The notes under the pieces are model-generated. The model made no database searches. It saw only the letters and a program-made list of their open reading frames with translations, and had not been told where the DNA came from. A program made the translations under genes and the position numbers. From the NCBI GenBank assembly GCA_001770855.1, contig MESE01000052.1, positions 39,483-103,482 on the forward strand: a DNA stretch of 64,000 bases, read 5' to 3'. The stretch's first letter is position 1. Each line of letters begins with the position of its first letter. The stretch is from Burkholderiales bacterium RIFCSPLOWO2_02_FULL_57_36. Its GTDB lineage: Bacteria; Pseudomonadota; Gammaproteobacteria; Burkholderiales; Burkholderiaceae_D. Positions 35,263-43,633 of the stretch are shown here, piece by piece.

Positions 35263-36525
35263 GTGACTGAAAGACGCACCGGTAGCTGGTATTTCGGATG
35301 GAACATTGTGGCGGCGGCGACCGTGCTGACTTTGCTCACCGTCGGCATGCGGATGGGCATCGGCCCGTTCTTCCTTCCCATGGCCGAAGACCTTGGATTC
35401 AGCCGCAGCCTGCTCGCCGGCATCATCGCAATAGGCATGCTGTGCTATGGCCTCGGCATGCCGTTGGCCGCGCACCTGGTCGGCCGGTACGGCACCCGCT
35501 TCGTGCTGCTGCTCGGCACTGTCATCGTCGTGGCATCGACCATCTGGACGGTCACGGCGCGCAGCCCGGTCACCTTCCTGCTTGCCTTCGGCGTGCTGAT
35601 GTCGATCGGCCTTGCATTTACCAGCCCGGTCGCACTCACCCCCGTCATCAGCCGCTGGTTTTTACGCAAACGCGGCATGGCCCTTTTCTTTCTGTCGACC
35701 GGCTCCATGGCCGGAATTGCGGTCATGACACCGGTGCTTACCTTTGCCATCGAATCGGTAAGCTGGCAAACAACGCTGCTCGGCTTCGCCGCCGTCTTTA
35801 CCGTATTTACTGTCCCTATCGCACTGTTCGTCATCCGCGACACGGCGCCGCTGCACACTGATCTGCTCCCTGAGCAGATTGCTGCCGCCCCCGCACACCT
35901 GAAGGCCGCGCCCGAGCCGCTCAAATTCGGCGAGGCGGTGCGCACCGCGCCCTTCTGGAAGGTTTCCCTCGGTTTATTCGCCTGCGGGTTCAGCATGAAC
36001 CTCCTTGGCACGCACGGCATGCCCATGCTGATGGATCATGGTTTCGACGCCATGACAAGCTCCTATGGCATCGGTGTCATCGGCCTGGTCGCCATCTTCG
36101 GCACGCTGGTGCTGGGGCGCGTATCGGATAGCCTGCCGCGCAGGAACCTCCTTGCCGCCATCTACCTCATTCGCGGACTGGGTTTTTTCGCATTGCTGCT
36201 GGTGGGCACGCACTGGGAACTGTACGCCGCAGCCACCGTCGGCGGCATCGTCTGGGCCGGCAGCATCGCGCTGTCGTCCGCCATCCTGGCCGACATCTAC
36301 GGCGTGCGGCTGGTGGGCATTCTGTATGGCTGGGCCTACCTGGGACACCAGATCGGCGCAATGATCAGTTCGTGGCTCGGCGGGTGGGGTTACGAAACCT
36401 TCGGCACCCATTGGGTCTCCTTCGGCGCCGCCGGAGTCATCCTGCTGATCGCCGCCGTCATCTCGCTGCGGTTGCCGCTGAAGGGTTTTACCCTGATGGC
36501 GCCGGGGCTGGCGGCGAAGCGCTGA
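35263..36525 (+). CDS. MFS transporter, monocarboxylate/oxalate-formate antiporter type
   Basis: 420 residues from the GTG at 35263, which has AAAGGAACCTGAA upstream and places a short polar N-terminus before the first membrane helix. Twelve hydrophobic segments are expected. The first opens G-W-N-I-V-A-A-A-T-V-L-T-L-L-T-V-G and the loop after helix 2 has V-G-R-Y-G-T-R. A central cytoplasmic loop is rich in Ala/Pro. The pattern suits the organic anion branch of MFS (OxlT/MCT-like), so a carboxylate is the likely substrate. It stands alone and faces the SDR gene on the other strand. Confidence 0.82.
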   Translation: MTERRTGSWYFGWNIVAAATVLTLLTVGMRMGIGPFFLPMAEDLGFSRSLLAGIIAIGMLCYGLGMPLAAHLVGRYGTRFVLLLGTVIVVASTIWTVTARSPVTFLLAFGVLMSIGLAFTSPVALTPVISRWFLRKRGMALFFLSTGSMAGIAVMTPVLTFAIESVSWQTTLLGFAAVFTVFTVPIALFVIRDTAPLHTDLLPEQIAAAPAHLKAAPEPLKFGEAVRTAPFWKVSLGLFACGFSMNLLGTHGMPMLMDHGFDAMTSSYGIGVIGLVAIFGTLVLGRVSDSLPRRNLLAAIYLIRGLGFFALLLVGTHWELYAAATVGGIVWAGSIALSSAILADIYGVRLVGILYGWAYLGHQIGAMISSWLGGWGYETFGTHWVSFGAAGVILLIAAVISLRLPLKGFTLMAPGLAAKR

Positions 36526-36585
36526 TGATCGGCCCGGCGGCTGCTTTTCACGGATGCCAGTCCGATGCGTCGTGCCGTTTTCCGT

Positions 36586-37353
36586 TCAGTGCGCGGTATA
36601 ACCGCCGTCGATCACCAACTCCGCGCCCGTGACGAATTTCGCTTCGTCGGACGCCAGGTACACCACACCCCATGCGATGTCATCGGGCTCTCCCATATGC
36701 CCGAGCGGATGCAATGCATCGGTAGCCGTGCGGCTGGCCTGCGGATCAGCCATTCCGGCCAGATGTTTTTCCACCATCGGGGTCCAAATGAAACCGGGGT
36801 GGATCGAGTTCACGCGAATCTTGTCGGGTGCGTAAATCAGCGCATCTGTCTTGGTCATCAGCCGGACCGCGCCCTTTGATGCGTGATAGGGCGGCACATC
36901 GGGTCCGCCTACCAGTCCGTAGATGGACGACAGGTTGATGATGCTGCCTCCGCCCGCCTGGCGCAACGGCGCGATCGCATGCTTGGTGCAGAAGAACACG
37001 CCTTTGACGTTGATCGCCTGAACCCAGTCCCATTCCGCTTCAGTGACTTCGTGCGTCGGCTTGTTGATTCCGGCGACGCCGGCGTTGTTCACCACGACGT
37101 CAAGGCGGCCGAAATAGGATGTCGTTTCGCCGATGACCTGTGCGACTTCCGCTTCTTTCGAAACATCGCAATGCCAATAGCGCACATTCAGGCCGCGCGC
37201 ATGCAACTCGGATGCGAGCGCCTGGCCTTCTTCGTCGAGCACGTCGACTGCCGCGACCGCGGCGCCTTCTTCAGCCATCCGGATAACCATTGCCCGGCCC
37301 AGTCCGAGTGCCGCACCGGTGACGATCGCGGTCTTGCTGTTCAATCGGTTCAT
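36586..37353 (-). CDS. Short-chain dehydrogenase/reductase (classical SDR)
   Basis: 255 residues. Cofactor motif T-G-A-A-L-G-L-G near the N-terminus, N-N-A-G at about residue 88, catalytic S...Y-H-A-S-K, and the C-terminal I-D-G-G-Y-T. D at the end of strand 2 (A-V-D-V) favours NAD(H). The closest general resemblance is to alcohol/hydroxysteroid-type SDRs; the substrate is not readable. It is the last gene of a leftward run after three universal stress protein genes, with a 41-base gap, so it may share their promoter. Confidence 0.85.
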   Translation of the reverse strand: MNRLNSKTAIVTGAALGLGRAMVIRMAEEGAAVAAVDVLDEEGQALASELHARGLNVRYWHCDVSKEAEVAQVIGETTSYFGRLDVVVNNAGVAGINKPTHEVTEAEWDWVQAINVKGVFFCTKHAIAPLRQAGGGSIINLSSIYGLVGGPDVPPYHASKGAVRLMTKTDALIYAPDKIRVNSIHPGFIWTPMVEKHLAGMADPQASRTATDALHPLGHMGEPDDIAWGVVYLASDEAKFVTGAELVIDGGYTAH

Positions 37354-37394
37354 GCATCACCTCTGTAGGTTGTATCGATGTTGATCGATAGCGT

Positions 37395-37823
37395 TTATCG
37401 AAATACCATGACCGGCAGCGTGGATCCGGTCAGCACCTTCTGCGTCTCGCTGCCGATCATTAATTTGCTCAAGCCGGTCCGCCCGTGCGACGCCATGAAA
37501 ATCACGTCGCAGTTGAATCTTTTCGCGGTGTTGATGATTTCTTCCGCCGGGCTGAACGATTTCATTACCGTGGTTTGGCAAGGAACGCCGAGCGACGATG
37601 CAATGCCGGCGATTTTGTCGACGTTCGACTGTGCCATTGCATAGGACTTCTGCTCGTTGGCGGTCGCCACCGCGCTTTCAGATAGCGGTCCGTACAGATC
37701 CGGTTGGGCCACCGACAGGCCGACCACTTTTGCGCCGGTGAACTTTGCAAATTCCAATGCCGCGGTAATTGCCTTGTCCGACAGCGTGGAGCCGTCGGTT
37801 GGTACCAGAATCGTTCTGAACAT
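37395..37823 (-). CDS. Universal stress protein, single domain
   Basis: 142 residues; starts M-F-R-T-I-L-V-P-T-D-G-S-x-L-S. Near the C-terminus H-G-R-T-G-L-S-K-L-M-I-G-S matches the G-x2-G-x(n)-G-S/T ATP-binding loop of UspA-fold proteins. These small proteins bind ATP and support survival under stress or oxygen limitation. Third gene of a leftward run of stress proteins. Confidence 0.92.
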   Translation of the reverse strand: MFRTILVPTDGSTLSDKAITAALEFAKFTGAKVVGLSVAQPDLYGPLSESAVATANEQKSYAMAQSNVDKIAGIASSLGVPCQTTVMKSFSPAEEIINTAKRFNCDVIFMASHGRTGLSKLMIGSETQKVLTGSTLPVMVFR

Positions 37824-37855
37824 GAATGTCCTTCCTGTAGTGGGAGCGTCTTCGT

Positions 37856-38293
37856 TTAACGTACGATCAATACCGGGATCGTGGATGTGGCAAGAACCTT
37901 GGTGGCTATCGAGCCAAGCACCACGTTGGCCAACGCGCCATGGCCATGCGATCCCATCACGATCATGTCGATCTTCTTCTGCAGCGCGAAAGCATGGATT
38001 TCCTTCGCAATGTCGCCTACCTTGTAATGCGAGTGAAACGGGATGCCTTCGGAGCGCAGTATCTTTTCCGCCGGCGCCAGCGCTGCTTCCGATTCTTCCT
38101 TGTAGTAATCGGTAACCGAATCGTCGCCGAGAATCCGCCGTGCCTGCTCCACAGCCAGCCCGGCCGGAATCGGCAGCTTGACATGCAACAGGTGCAGTTC
38201 AGGCTCGCCGCGGAACCATTCCAGGTGCGAGGCCAGGTAGGTTACCGCTTTGATGGTGAAGGGAGAACCGTCCACCGCAAGGAGAATTTTCAT
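37856..38293 (-). CDS. Universal stress protein, single domain
   Basis: 145 residues; M-K-I-L-L-A-V-D-G-S-P-F opening and M-G-S-H-G-H-G-A-L-A-N-V-V-L-G-S ATP loop. It lies 21 bases after the preceding two-domain stress gene and 32 bases before the next, which indicates an operon. Confidence 0.92.
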   Translation of the reverse strand: MKILLAVDGSPFTIKAVTYLASHLEWFRGEPELHLLHVKLPIPAGLAVEQARRILGDDSVTDYYKEESEAALAPAEKILRSEGIPFHSHYKVGDIAKEIHAFALQKKIDMIVMGSHGHGALANVVLGSIATKVLATSTIPVLIVR

Positions 38294-38314
38294 GCTTGCT
38301 CCACAGTAGGTTGG

Positions 38315-39154
38315 TCAGTGCGACATCAGCACCGGGACCGTCATGGTTGCCAGTACCGTCTTGGTGACGCCGCCCAGCAAGACTTCGCGAAACCGGGTGT
38401 GGCCGTATCCACCCATCACGATCAGATCCGAATTCAGGTCCGCCGCCAGGGATAGCAAGGCGTTGCCGACATCGATCGATGTTGCCTGTTGCATGACTTC
38501 GACCTTGACGTCGTGGCGCGCCAGGAACAGCGCGATATCGGCGCCGGGCTGTTCGCCGTGCGCGTCAGCGCCGCTGGACGGGTTGAACAGCGCTATGGCC
38601 ACGTTGCTTGCGCGGCGCAACAGCGGAATCGCATCGCTGACGGCGCGCGTGGACTCCATGCGGCCATCCCAAGCCACCAGTACCCGCTGGCCGACGGTCT
38701 TGAACACGCCGGCATACGGGACAATCAATACCGGACGCCCGCTGTTCAGGACCACATATTCCGGCAGATCCGATATGACGCGCGCGCTGGGCTCGTCCAT
38801 GTCGGTTTGGCCCAGCACCACCAGATCGCAATAGCGTGCCTGAAGGGTCAGTCCGCCCTGATTGTCGTCGTTGACCAGCCGCCTTTCTACCGACAGCACG
38901 CCTGCCTGTCTCGCGATCTGTTCGAATTGCGCCAGCGACTCGTCAGCCTGCTGATGCAGGAAGTCAACATGGTTGGCTATGACAGTACGATTCAACTCGA
39001 TTGTATTTTCTTCATACAAATAGCGTGAGAGGCCGGTCATCGCCGCGCCGATCAGGTGCGCGTTTTCCTCGACGGCCATTTCTGCCGCGATCTTGATCCG
39101 GGCGGCAGCGTGTTTTGAATGGTCCACGTGAACCAGTATGGTTTCGTATGGCAT
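38315..39154 (-). CDS. Universal stress protein, tandem two-domain
   Basis: 279 residues from the ATG at 39154, which has AGGATGAG about ten bases upstream and opens M-P-Y-E-T-I-L-V-H-V-D; an ATG at 39166 is the alternative. Two UspA-like halves: the N-terminal half has a degenerate ATP loop, while the C-terminal half keeps M-G-G-Y-G-H-T-R-F-R-E-V-L-L-G-G. First gene of the leftward stress operon. An FNR-type box lies about 150 bases upstream. Confidence 0.88.
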   Translation of the reverse strand: MPYETILVHVDHSKHAAARIKIAAEMAVEENAHLIGAAMTGLSRYLYEENTIELNRTVIANHVDFLHQQADESLAQFEQIARQAGVLSVERRLVNDDNQGGLTLQARYCDLVVLGQTDMDEPSARVISDLPEYVVLNSGRPVLIVPYAGVFKTVGQRVLVAWDGRMESTRAVSDAIPLLRRASNVAIALFNPSSGADAHGEQPGADIALFLARHDVKVEVMQQATSIDVGNALLSLAADLNSDLIVMGGYGHTRFREVLLGGVTKTVLATMTVPVLMSH

Positions 39155-39303
39155 GTCGGATCTCATCCTAAATAAAATTCAGCGAATTCCATCGATCAAT
39201 CCAGCCCGATTCTTTACCTGCCGGGCGGCGTGCTTTTAGCGTAAGCCCTGATGCGCAAGCCGTCCAGAAACAATCGAATTTCTCAATCAATTGTTTGAAA
39301 AAA

Positions 39304-39317
39304 TTTGACATACATCA
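39304..39317. promoter_or_regulatory. FNR/ANR-type box upstream of the leftward stress-protein operon
   Basis: TTGAC-ATAC-ATCAA matches 9 of 10 consensus bases. The 72 bases to its left are related to those left of the box at 45326: GCTTTTAGCGTAAG at 39232 and a dyad AAACAATCG...CAATTGTTT. The operon start at 39154 is about 155 bases to the left. No well-placed class II -10 was seen, so activation from further upstream is possible. Confidence 0.65.
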
Positions 39318-39431
39318 ATTTTTATCCAGCAGATTTCAAGTGCTCCTCGTGCCTGCGGTTAACCTCATGCGGAAGGTTCGATGATCCAGGCGGTTTGCCT
39401 TCGCCATAACAGATTTTTGCGGCGCAAGACA

Positions 39432-40328
39432 TCATGTGTTTTGCGCCGCCACCACCAGCAAGTCGCGGTCGAGTCCGTGCAGAACCGCTTCCGTGACGCT
39501 GCCAAGAAACGATTCCTGCAGCGCTGACCGGCCATGCCTGCCCATCACGATCAGGTCCGCCCGCAATGAATCCGCTTCGTCAAGAATCGTACGGGCCGGA
39601 GAGCCGTTCCGTACTGTCGGCAATATCGATCCCTGCCAGCCCCGTTCCGCGAGGAATTGCTGCATCATCCGCCTCGCTTCGGTTTCCGCGCCGGTACGAT
39701 ATTGCTGAATCACATCTTCTTCTACGCCTGCATAACGCATCTTGCCTTCGAACAGGACATCATAGACATGCAACGCATGGATGGCGGCGCCCGGCGCAAA
39801 TTTTTGTGCGGCATCGACCGCAGCGCGTGAAATGTCCGAGAAGTCCACCGCAACCAGTACGGTGCGGTACGGCGCCTGTCCCGCGGTTTCGGCGATCAGG
39901 GCCGGCGCGGTGCCTTCGCGCAAAAACCGGAACGCGGTGGAACCGATGAACAGGTCGCGCGCAAAATTGCCGTCGTGCGGACCGAGGACCGTCAGTCCGA
40001 CGGCATGCGTGCGCGCGTAATCGGCGATGCGCACATGCGGCCTGCCGATGTCGACATGCGATGCAACCTCGATGCCGTACTGTCTGCGGCAGGCGTCGGC
40101 CACGTTGCTCAGGCGCGTCCTGGCGGCATCGTATAGCTGCTTTTCGGTCACCAGGGGGTGCTCAAGCAGCACTTTTCCGAACGCCTTCCACGAAATCGGC
40201 GGCAGCACATGCAGCAAGTGCAATGTCGTCCGGTACTGTTTGGCGAGCATCGCGGCACGCGCGACGGCCTGTTCCGCAGGGGGAGAAAAGTCGGTGGCTG
40301 CCAGGATCGGTGACATGTTCACGATCAT
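39432..40328 (-). CDS. Universal stress protein, tandem two-domain
   Basis: 298 residues. Two UspA-fold halves: the N-terminal half has L-G-P-H-D-G-N-F-A-R-D-L-F-I-G-S and the C-terminal half M-G-R-H-G-R-S-A-L-Q-E-S-F-L-G-S, so both keep an ATP-type loop. Its ATG overlaps the stop of the antiporter gene as ATGA, so the two are cotranslated. This suggests that it senses or modulates the antiporter, as proposed for USP proteins linked to ion transporters. An ATG four codons later (40316) is a possible start. Confidence 0.9.
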   Translation of the reverse strand: MIVNMSPILAATDFSPPAEQAVARAAMLAKQYRTTLHLLHVLPPISWKAFGKVLLEHPLVTEKQLYDAARTRLSNVADACRRQYGIEVASHVDIGRPHVRIADYARTHAVGLTVLGPHDGNFARDLFIGSTAFRFLREGTAPALIAETAGQAPYRTVLVAVDFSDISRAAVDAAQKFAPGAAIHALHVYDVLFEGKMRYAGVEEDVIQQYRTGAETEARRMMQQFLAERGWQGSILPTVRNGSPARTILDEADSLRADLIVMGRHGRSALQESFLGSVTEAVLHGLDRDLLVVAAQNT

Positions 40329-42004
40329 CCCTTTCGTTTGTGAAGCGGTATTTCCGGTTGGCGCGGCTGGAGCGAAGCCGCGATTTCATGTGCGGCAAAA
40401 TCGGCCGCATCGTCGTATGGATGGAATATCCGGGTGGCGCCGCGGCTTGCCAGCAGCGATTCGTCTTCCATGCCGCGTGCGGTCATCGCCACAGTCCCGG
40501 AAAATCCCTGCTCGCGCAATCCTTGCAGCAGCATGAAATTCACATCTTCCTCGGGCAGCGCGCTCACCACCCATTGCGCATTCTTCAGGGGTAGGGTGGC
40601 GACCAAGTCCATGTCCTCCGCATCGCCGAAGCGCACCGGTATCCCCTTGTCGCGCAGGCTCTGTACCGCTTCCGGATCGAAGTCGACCACGAGCACTTTC
40701 AAGCCCCCGTTCAGCAGGCGATCGACCAGCCGGCTGCCGAAGCGGCCACCCCCGAAAACAATCACCTCCGGCGCTTGTTCGCCGGCCACCGCGCTTTGCT
40801 CCACCGCCATCTCGCGGTACGGCTGCTTGCGCTCGAATAGCCCGAGCCAGGGCTGGATGCGCCCGTAAAGCTGATGCGAATAGAGAATCATGTAAGTCGA
40901 CAGGGTGATCGTCACCAGTCCCACCAGCGTCACCAGCCCGAGAGAGGGCGACGCAATATGGCCCAGGTTGATGCCCATCGCGGTAAATACGATCGAGAAC
41001 TCGCTGATCTGCGCCACCGTGAGGCCGGCGAGGAAGCCGGTGCGCTTGCGGTATCCCATGTAGCCCATGATCGCCATCACGATCAGCGGGTTGCCGATCA
41101 ACACGAAGACCGACAGAATCACTGCATCGGTGACTTGCGCGCCGAGGATGCCGATGTCGAGATTGCGGCCCATGTCGATGAAGAAGAACAGCAGCAGGAA
41201 ATCGCGCAGCCCGGTCAGGCGCGATGCGACCGATTCGCGATAGCTTGTCGATGCGAGCGAAAACCCGGCAAGGAATGCGCCGACTTCCTTGCTGAAGCCG
41301 AGCATCTCTCCGGTGGCCGCCAGAGCGGTGCCCCATGCGACGGCAAAGATCAGAAGCAGATCCTGCGACTGCGCAAGCAGATGCATCAGGCGCGGCAGCA
41401 CGTAACGCATCAGCAGAACCACGATCGCCAGCGCCGCTGCGATTTTCAATATGATCTCGCCGCCGAGCAGCCACAGGCTGGTCTCGGCTGCGTTTCCCTG
41501 GTAGGAACCGAGCAGCAGCATCGCCACCACCACCGCAATATCTTGCACGATCAGGAATCCCACCGCGATCCGGCCATGCAGCGTATCCACCTCGCGCTTG
41601 TCGGAAAGAAGCTTGACGATGATGATCGTGCTGGAAAAGGTGAGGGCGATCGCCACATACAGCGCGGTGATTGCGGACATGCCGAGAACCAGCGCAATCG
41701 CAAAGCCGATGATGATGGTGAACGTCAGTTGCCCCAGGCCGGTTGCCAGGGCAACCAGTCCGACGTTTTTGACCATGTTCAGGTCGAGCTTGAGTCCGAC
41801 CACGAACAGCAGCACCGTGACGCCTATCTGCGCCAGCAGATTGACTTCCTCATGCGCGGTAACCCAATCCAGACCCGAGGGACCGAGTGCGATGCCGACG
41901 ACAATGAACGCGACGATCAGCGGCTGCCGCAAGCGCAGTGCGATCATCCCGCCGACCGCCGCAACCAGCAACAGTAGCGCGAATTCGTAATAGACGGTTG
42001 TCAA
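40325..42004 (-). CDS. Monovalent cation:proton antiporter, CPA2 family, with TrkA-N domain (KefB/YbaL-like)
   Basis: 559 residues. About twelve membrane helices in residues 1-385, typical of Na+/H+ exchanger-fold CPA2 proteins (F-I-V-V-G-I-A-L-G-P-S-G-L at helix 2, G-F-L-I-V-Q-D-I-A-V-V near helix 5-6 with the family's conserved acidic residue). A cytosolic TrkA-N Rossmann domain from about residue 415 has V-F-G-G-G-R-F-G-S and V-V-D-F-D-P at the nucleotide site. These proteins exchange K+ or Na+ for protons. Upstream lies an FNR-type box, and downstream a coupled stress protein gene. Confidence 0.9.
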   Translation of the reverse strand: MTTVYYEFALLLLVAAVGGMIALRLRQPLIVAFIVVGIALGPSGLDWVTAHEEVNLLAQIGVTVLLFVVGLKLDLNMVKNVGLVALATGLGQLTFTIIIGFAIALVLGMSAITALYVAIALTFSSTIIIVKLLSDKREVDTLHGRIAVGFLIVQDIAVVVAMLLLGSYQGNAAETSLWLLGGEIILKIAAALAIVVLLMRYVLPRLMHLLAQSQDLLLIFAVAWGTALAATGEMLGFSKEVGAFLAGFSLASTSYRESVASRLTGLRDFLLLFFFIDMGRNLDIGILGAQVTDAVILSVFVLIGNPLIVMAIMGYMGYRKRTGFLAGLTVAQISEFSIVFTAMGINLGHIASPSLGLVTLVGLVTITLSTYMILYSHQLYGRIQPWLGLFERKQPYREMAVEQSAVAGEQAPEVIVFGGGRFGSRLVDRLLNGGLKVLVVDFDPEAVQSLRDKGIPVRFGDAEDMDLVATLPLKNAQWVVSALPEEDVNFMLLQGLREQGFSGTVAMTARGMEDESLLASRGATRIFHPYDDAADFAAHEIAASLQPRQPEIPLHKRKG

Positions 42005-42175
42005 GATGGAGGGGCCCGGTTAAGCGACGATTTGATTGCGCCGGCTGCGCCGGCAAATTGCCCCTGTTTATCCTTTGGCGATGGCGTGCCGCAACGCGGC
42101 AGTCAGGCAGATCGGCGGCGACGGACAAAAATGTCTCGACGCAGTCAAGTCTCTCAAACGATGCCGCAAAATTGT

Positions 42176-42189
42176 TTGATTTGAGTCAA
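42176..42189. promoter_or_regulatory. FNR/ANR-type box upstream of the antiporter gene
   Basis: TTGAT-TTGA-GTCAA matches 9 of 10 consensus bases. It lies between the leftward antiporter start (42004) and the end of the PHA depolymerase gene, so the antiporter-stress protein pair is the likely target. An ATTGTTTG half-site overlaps its left edge, as near the other boxes. Confidence 0.6.
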
Positions 42190-42258
42190 CCGACCGGGAT
42201 ATTCCGCGCTGCGCAAGTCCATCGGCGGCCGGACCAGGAGGATGTTTTCCCTCATCCG

Positions 42259-43473
42259 TCACGGGCAGGTGCCTGCTGCGTAGTAGCCGGGCGAGGTCTG
42301 CCTGACATTGGAAGAAAGAAACGGCAGGTAATATCCCAGATACTGGTTCGAATTTACCGCATACACGCGCCACCAGTAAGCATACGCGCGGCCTTCGCGC
42401 ACATGCGCATGGTTGCTGTCCTGCCATTGCGAGCAAGAGAATGGGGCGGCGGCATTGCCGCTGACGACACGGTCGATCATGGTCTTGATGGCCACCATCT
42501 GGCCGCCGCTCTTGCCCGGGAAATGAACGTCGTCATAACCCCACCAGTCCCAGCAACTGTTCGGGTTTGCCGATATGGCCGTGGCCTGCGGATAGAGAAC
42601 GACGATGCTGTTGGTGTCGGCCCACTTGTTGTAGCCGGCGTTTTTATGGAATTGATCGCCGATGGTTGCCGCATTCTGTTTGCAGCCGTGCAATGCAACA
42701 TGCAATTTGCACGGCTGGCCACCGGCGCAATCGGCGGGTACATAGGCCCAGCCGTCGTCGGCCATGCCATGTCCGGCCGGATCGCGTTTGGCCCAGTACG
42801 CACGCTGGTCGAAATTGATGAAGCTGCCGCCGAGTGCGCCGTCGTTGCGCGGCTTGAGCGGGCCGTGTATCCACTGCAGGATCTCTCCCGCTGCATCGAC
42901 ATTGCAGGAACTGATGTAGGGAGAGCCTTTGAAATCGCAGGCATTGCCGTTCGGCCGATCGGTCGGCATCGCATGTTCGGCGACGACATTATTCCTGTAG
43001 CTGATATTGGCGTCGCCGATATAGTTCAGATACATTTTGTGAAGGTCGTCCATCACCGACTGCCTCACGGTCGAATCGACAGTGCCCGAGAACAAATACA
43101 CTTTCGATCCCGCAAGGTTGGAAATCGGGTCGATATACCCGTTGCGGGACCAGGTATTCACCGTCGCGATCAGGTGCGGTAAATCGCGCGATCCGGTATC
43201 GGCCATGCACGGGCCGAGCGCAATATTGAGCTTGCCTTGCGAGCAGTAGATCGGCCCGCCGGCAATGATGCCGGCTCCCTTCCTGATCGTCCTTGAATAG
43301 GCAAAGTGCATTTGCGCCGCCATGTAGCCGCCGGATGAAACGCCGGATACCGACACATCGGCAAAGCCGACGTTGTACGTTGGCAGAACCACTGCCGCCG
43401 CGAAGACCGGCGGACAGGCCAGTGCATTGATCGATATTGCGAGGCATGCGGCGCGGAGCAAGGTGGTCGGCAT
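42259..43473 (-). CDS. Exported short-chain poly(3-hydroxyalkanoate) depolymerase
   Basis: 404 residues. Signal peptide with cleavage near F-A-A-A (residue 26). Lipase box G-V-S-S-G with catalytic Ser46, in the N-terminal position typical of type 2 catalytic domains. The chain is Cys-rich, consistent with disulfides. A late L-H-G-C-K-Q segment, often seen as the oxyanion region in PHB depolymerases, and a C-D-W...D-D-V-H-F-P segment are also present. It hydrolyses poly(3-hydroxybutyrate) outside the cytoplasm. The next leftward-reading gene upstream encodes a GntP permease that could import the product. No substrate-binding domain is attached at the C-terminus. Confidence 0.9.
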   Translation of the reverse strand: MPTTLLRAACLAISINALACPPVFAAAVVLPTYNVGFADVSVSGVSSGGYMAAQMHFAYSRTIRKGAGIIAGGPIYCSQGKLNIALGPCMADTGSRDLPHLIATVNTWSRNGYIDPISNLAGSKVYLFSGTVDSTVRQSVMDDLHKMYLNYIGDANISYRNNVVAEHAMPTDRPNGNACDFKGSPYISSCNVDAAGEILQWIHGPLKPRNDGALGGSFINFDQRAYWAKRDPAGHGMADDGWAYVPADCAGGQPCKLHVALHGCKQNAATIGDQFHKNAGYNKWADTNSIVVLYPQATAISANPNSCWDWWGYDDVHFPGKSGGQMVAIKTMIDRVVSGNAAAPFSCSQWQDSNHAHVREGRAYAYWWRVYAVNSNQYLGYYLPFLSSNVRQTSPGYYAAGTCP

Positions 43474-43633
43474 ACTTTTTCCTGGTGATTATTGGTGCTT
43501 GCTTATGAAGACGCAATCGCCATCATAAATGCGACCGGACGGTTATCGAGCAGGGCGATGCGTACAGCATTGCGAAACCGCAAACGGAAACGGCGCGAAC
43601 CCCATCCTCGCACGGCGGATTTCCAGAGACGCA

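Noticed and set aside
40874..41977. 367-codon plus-strand frame inside the antiporter gene
   Set aside because: The composition (His, Gln, Arg, Asp in excess) is that of the antisense of a membrane protein.
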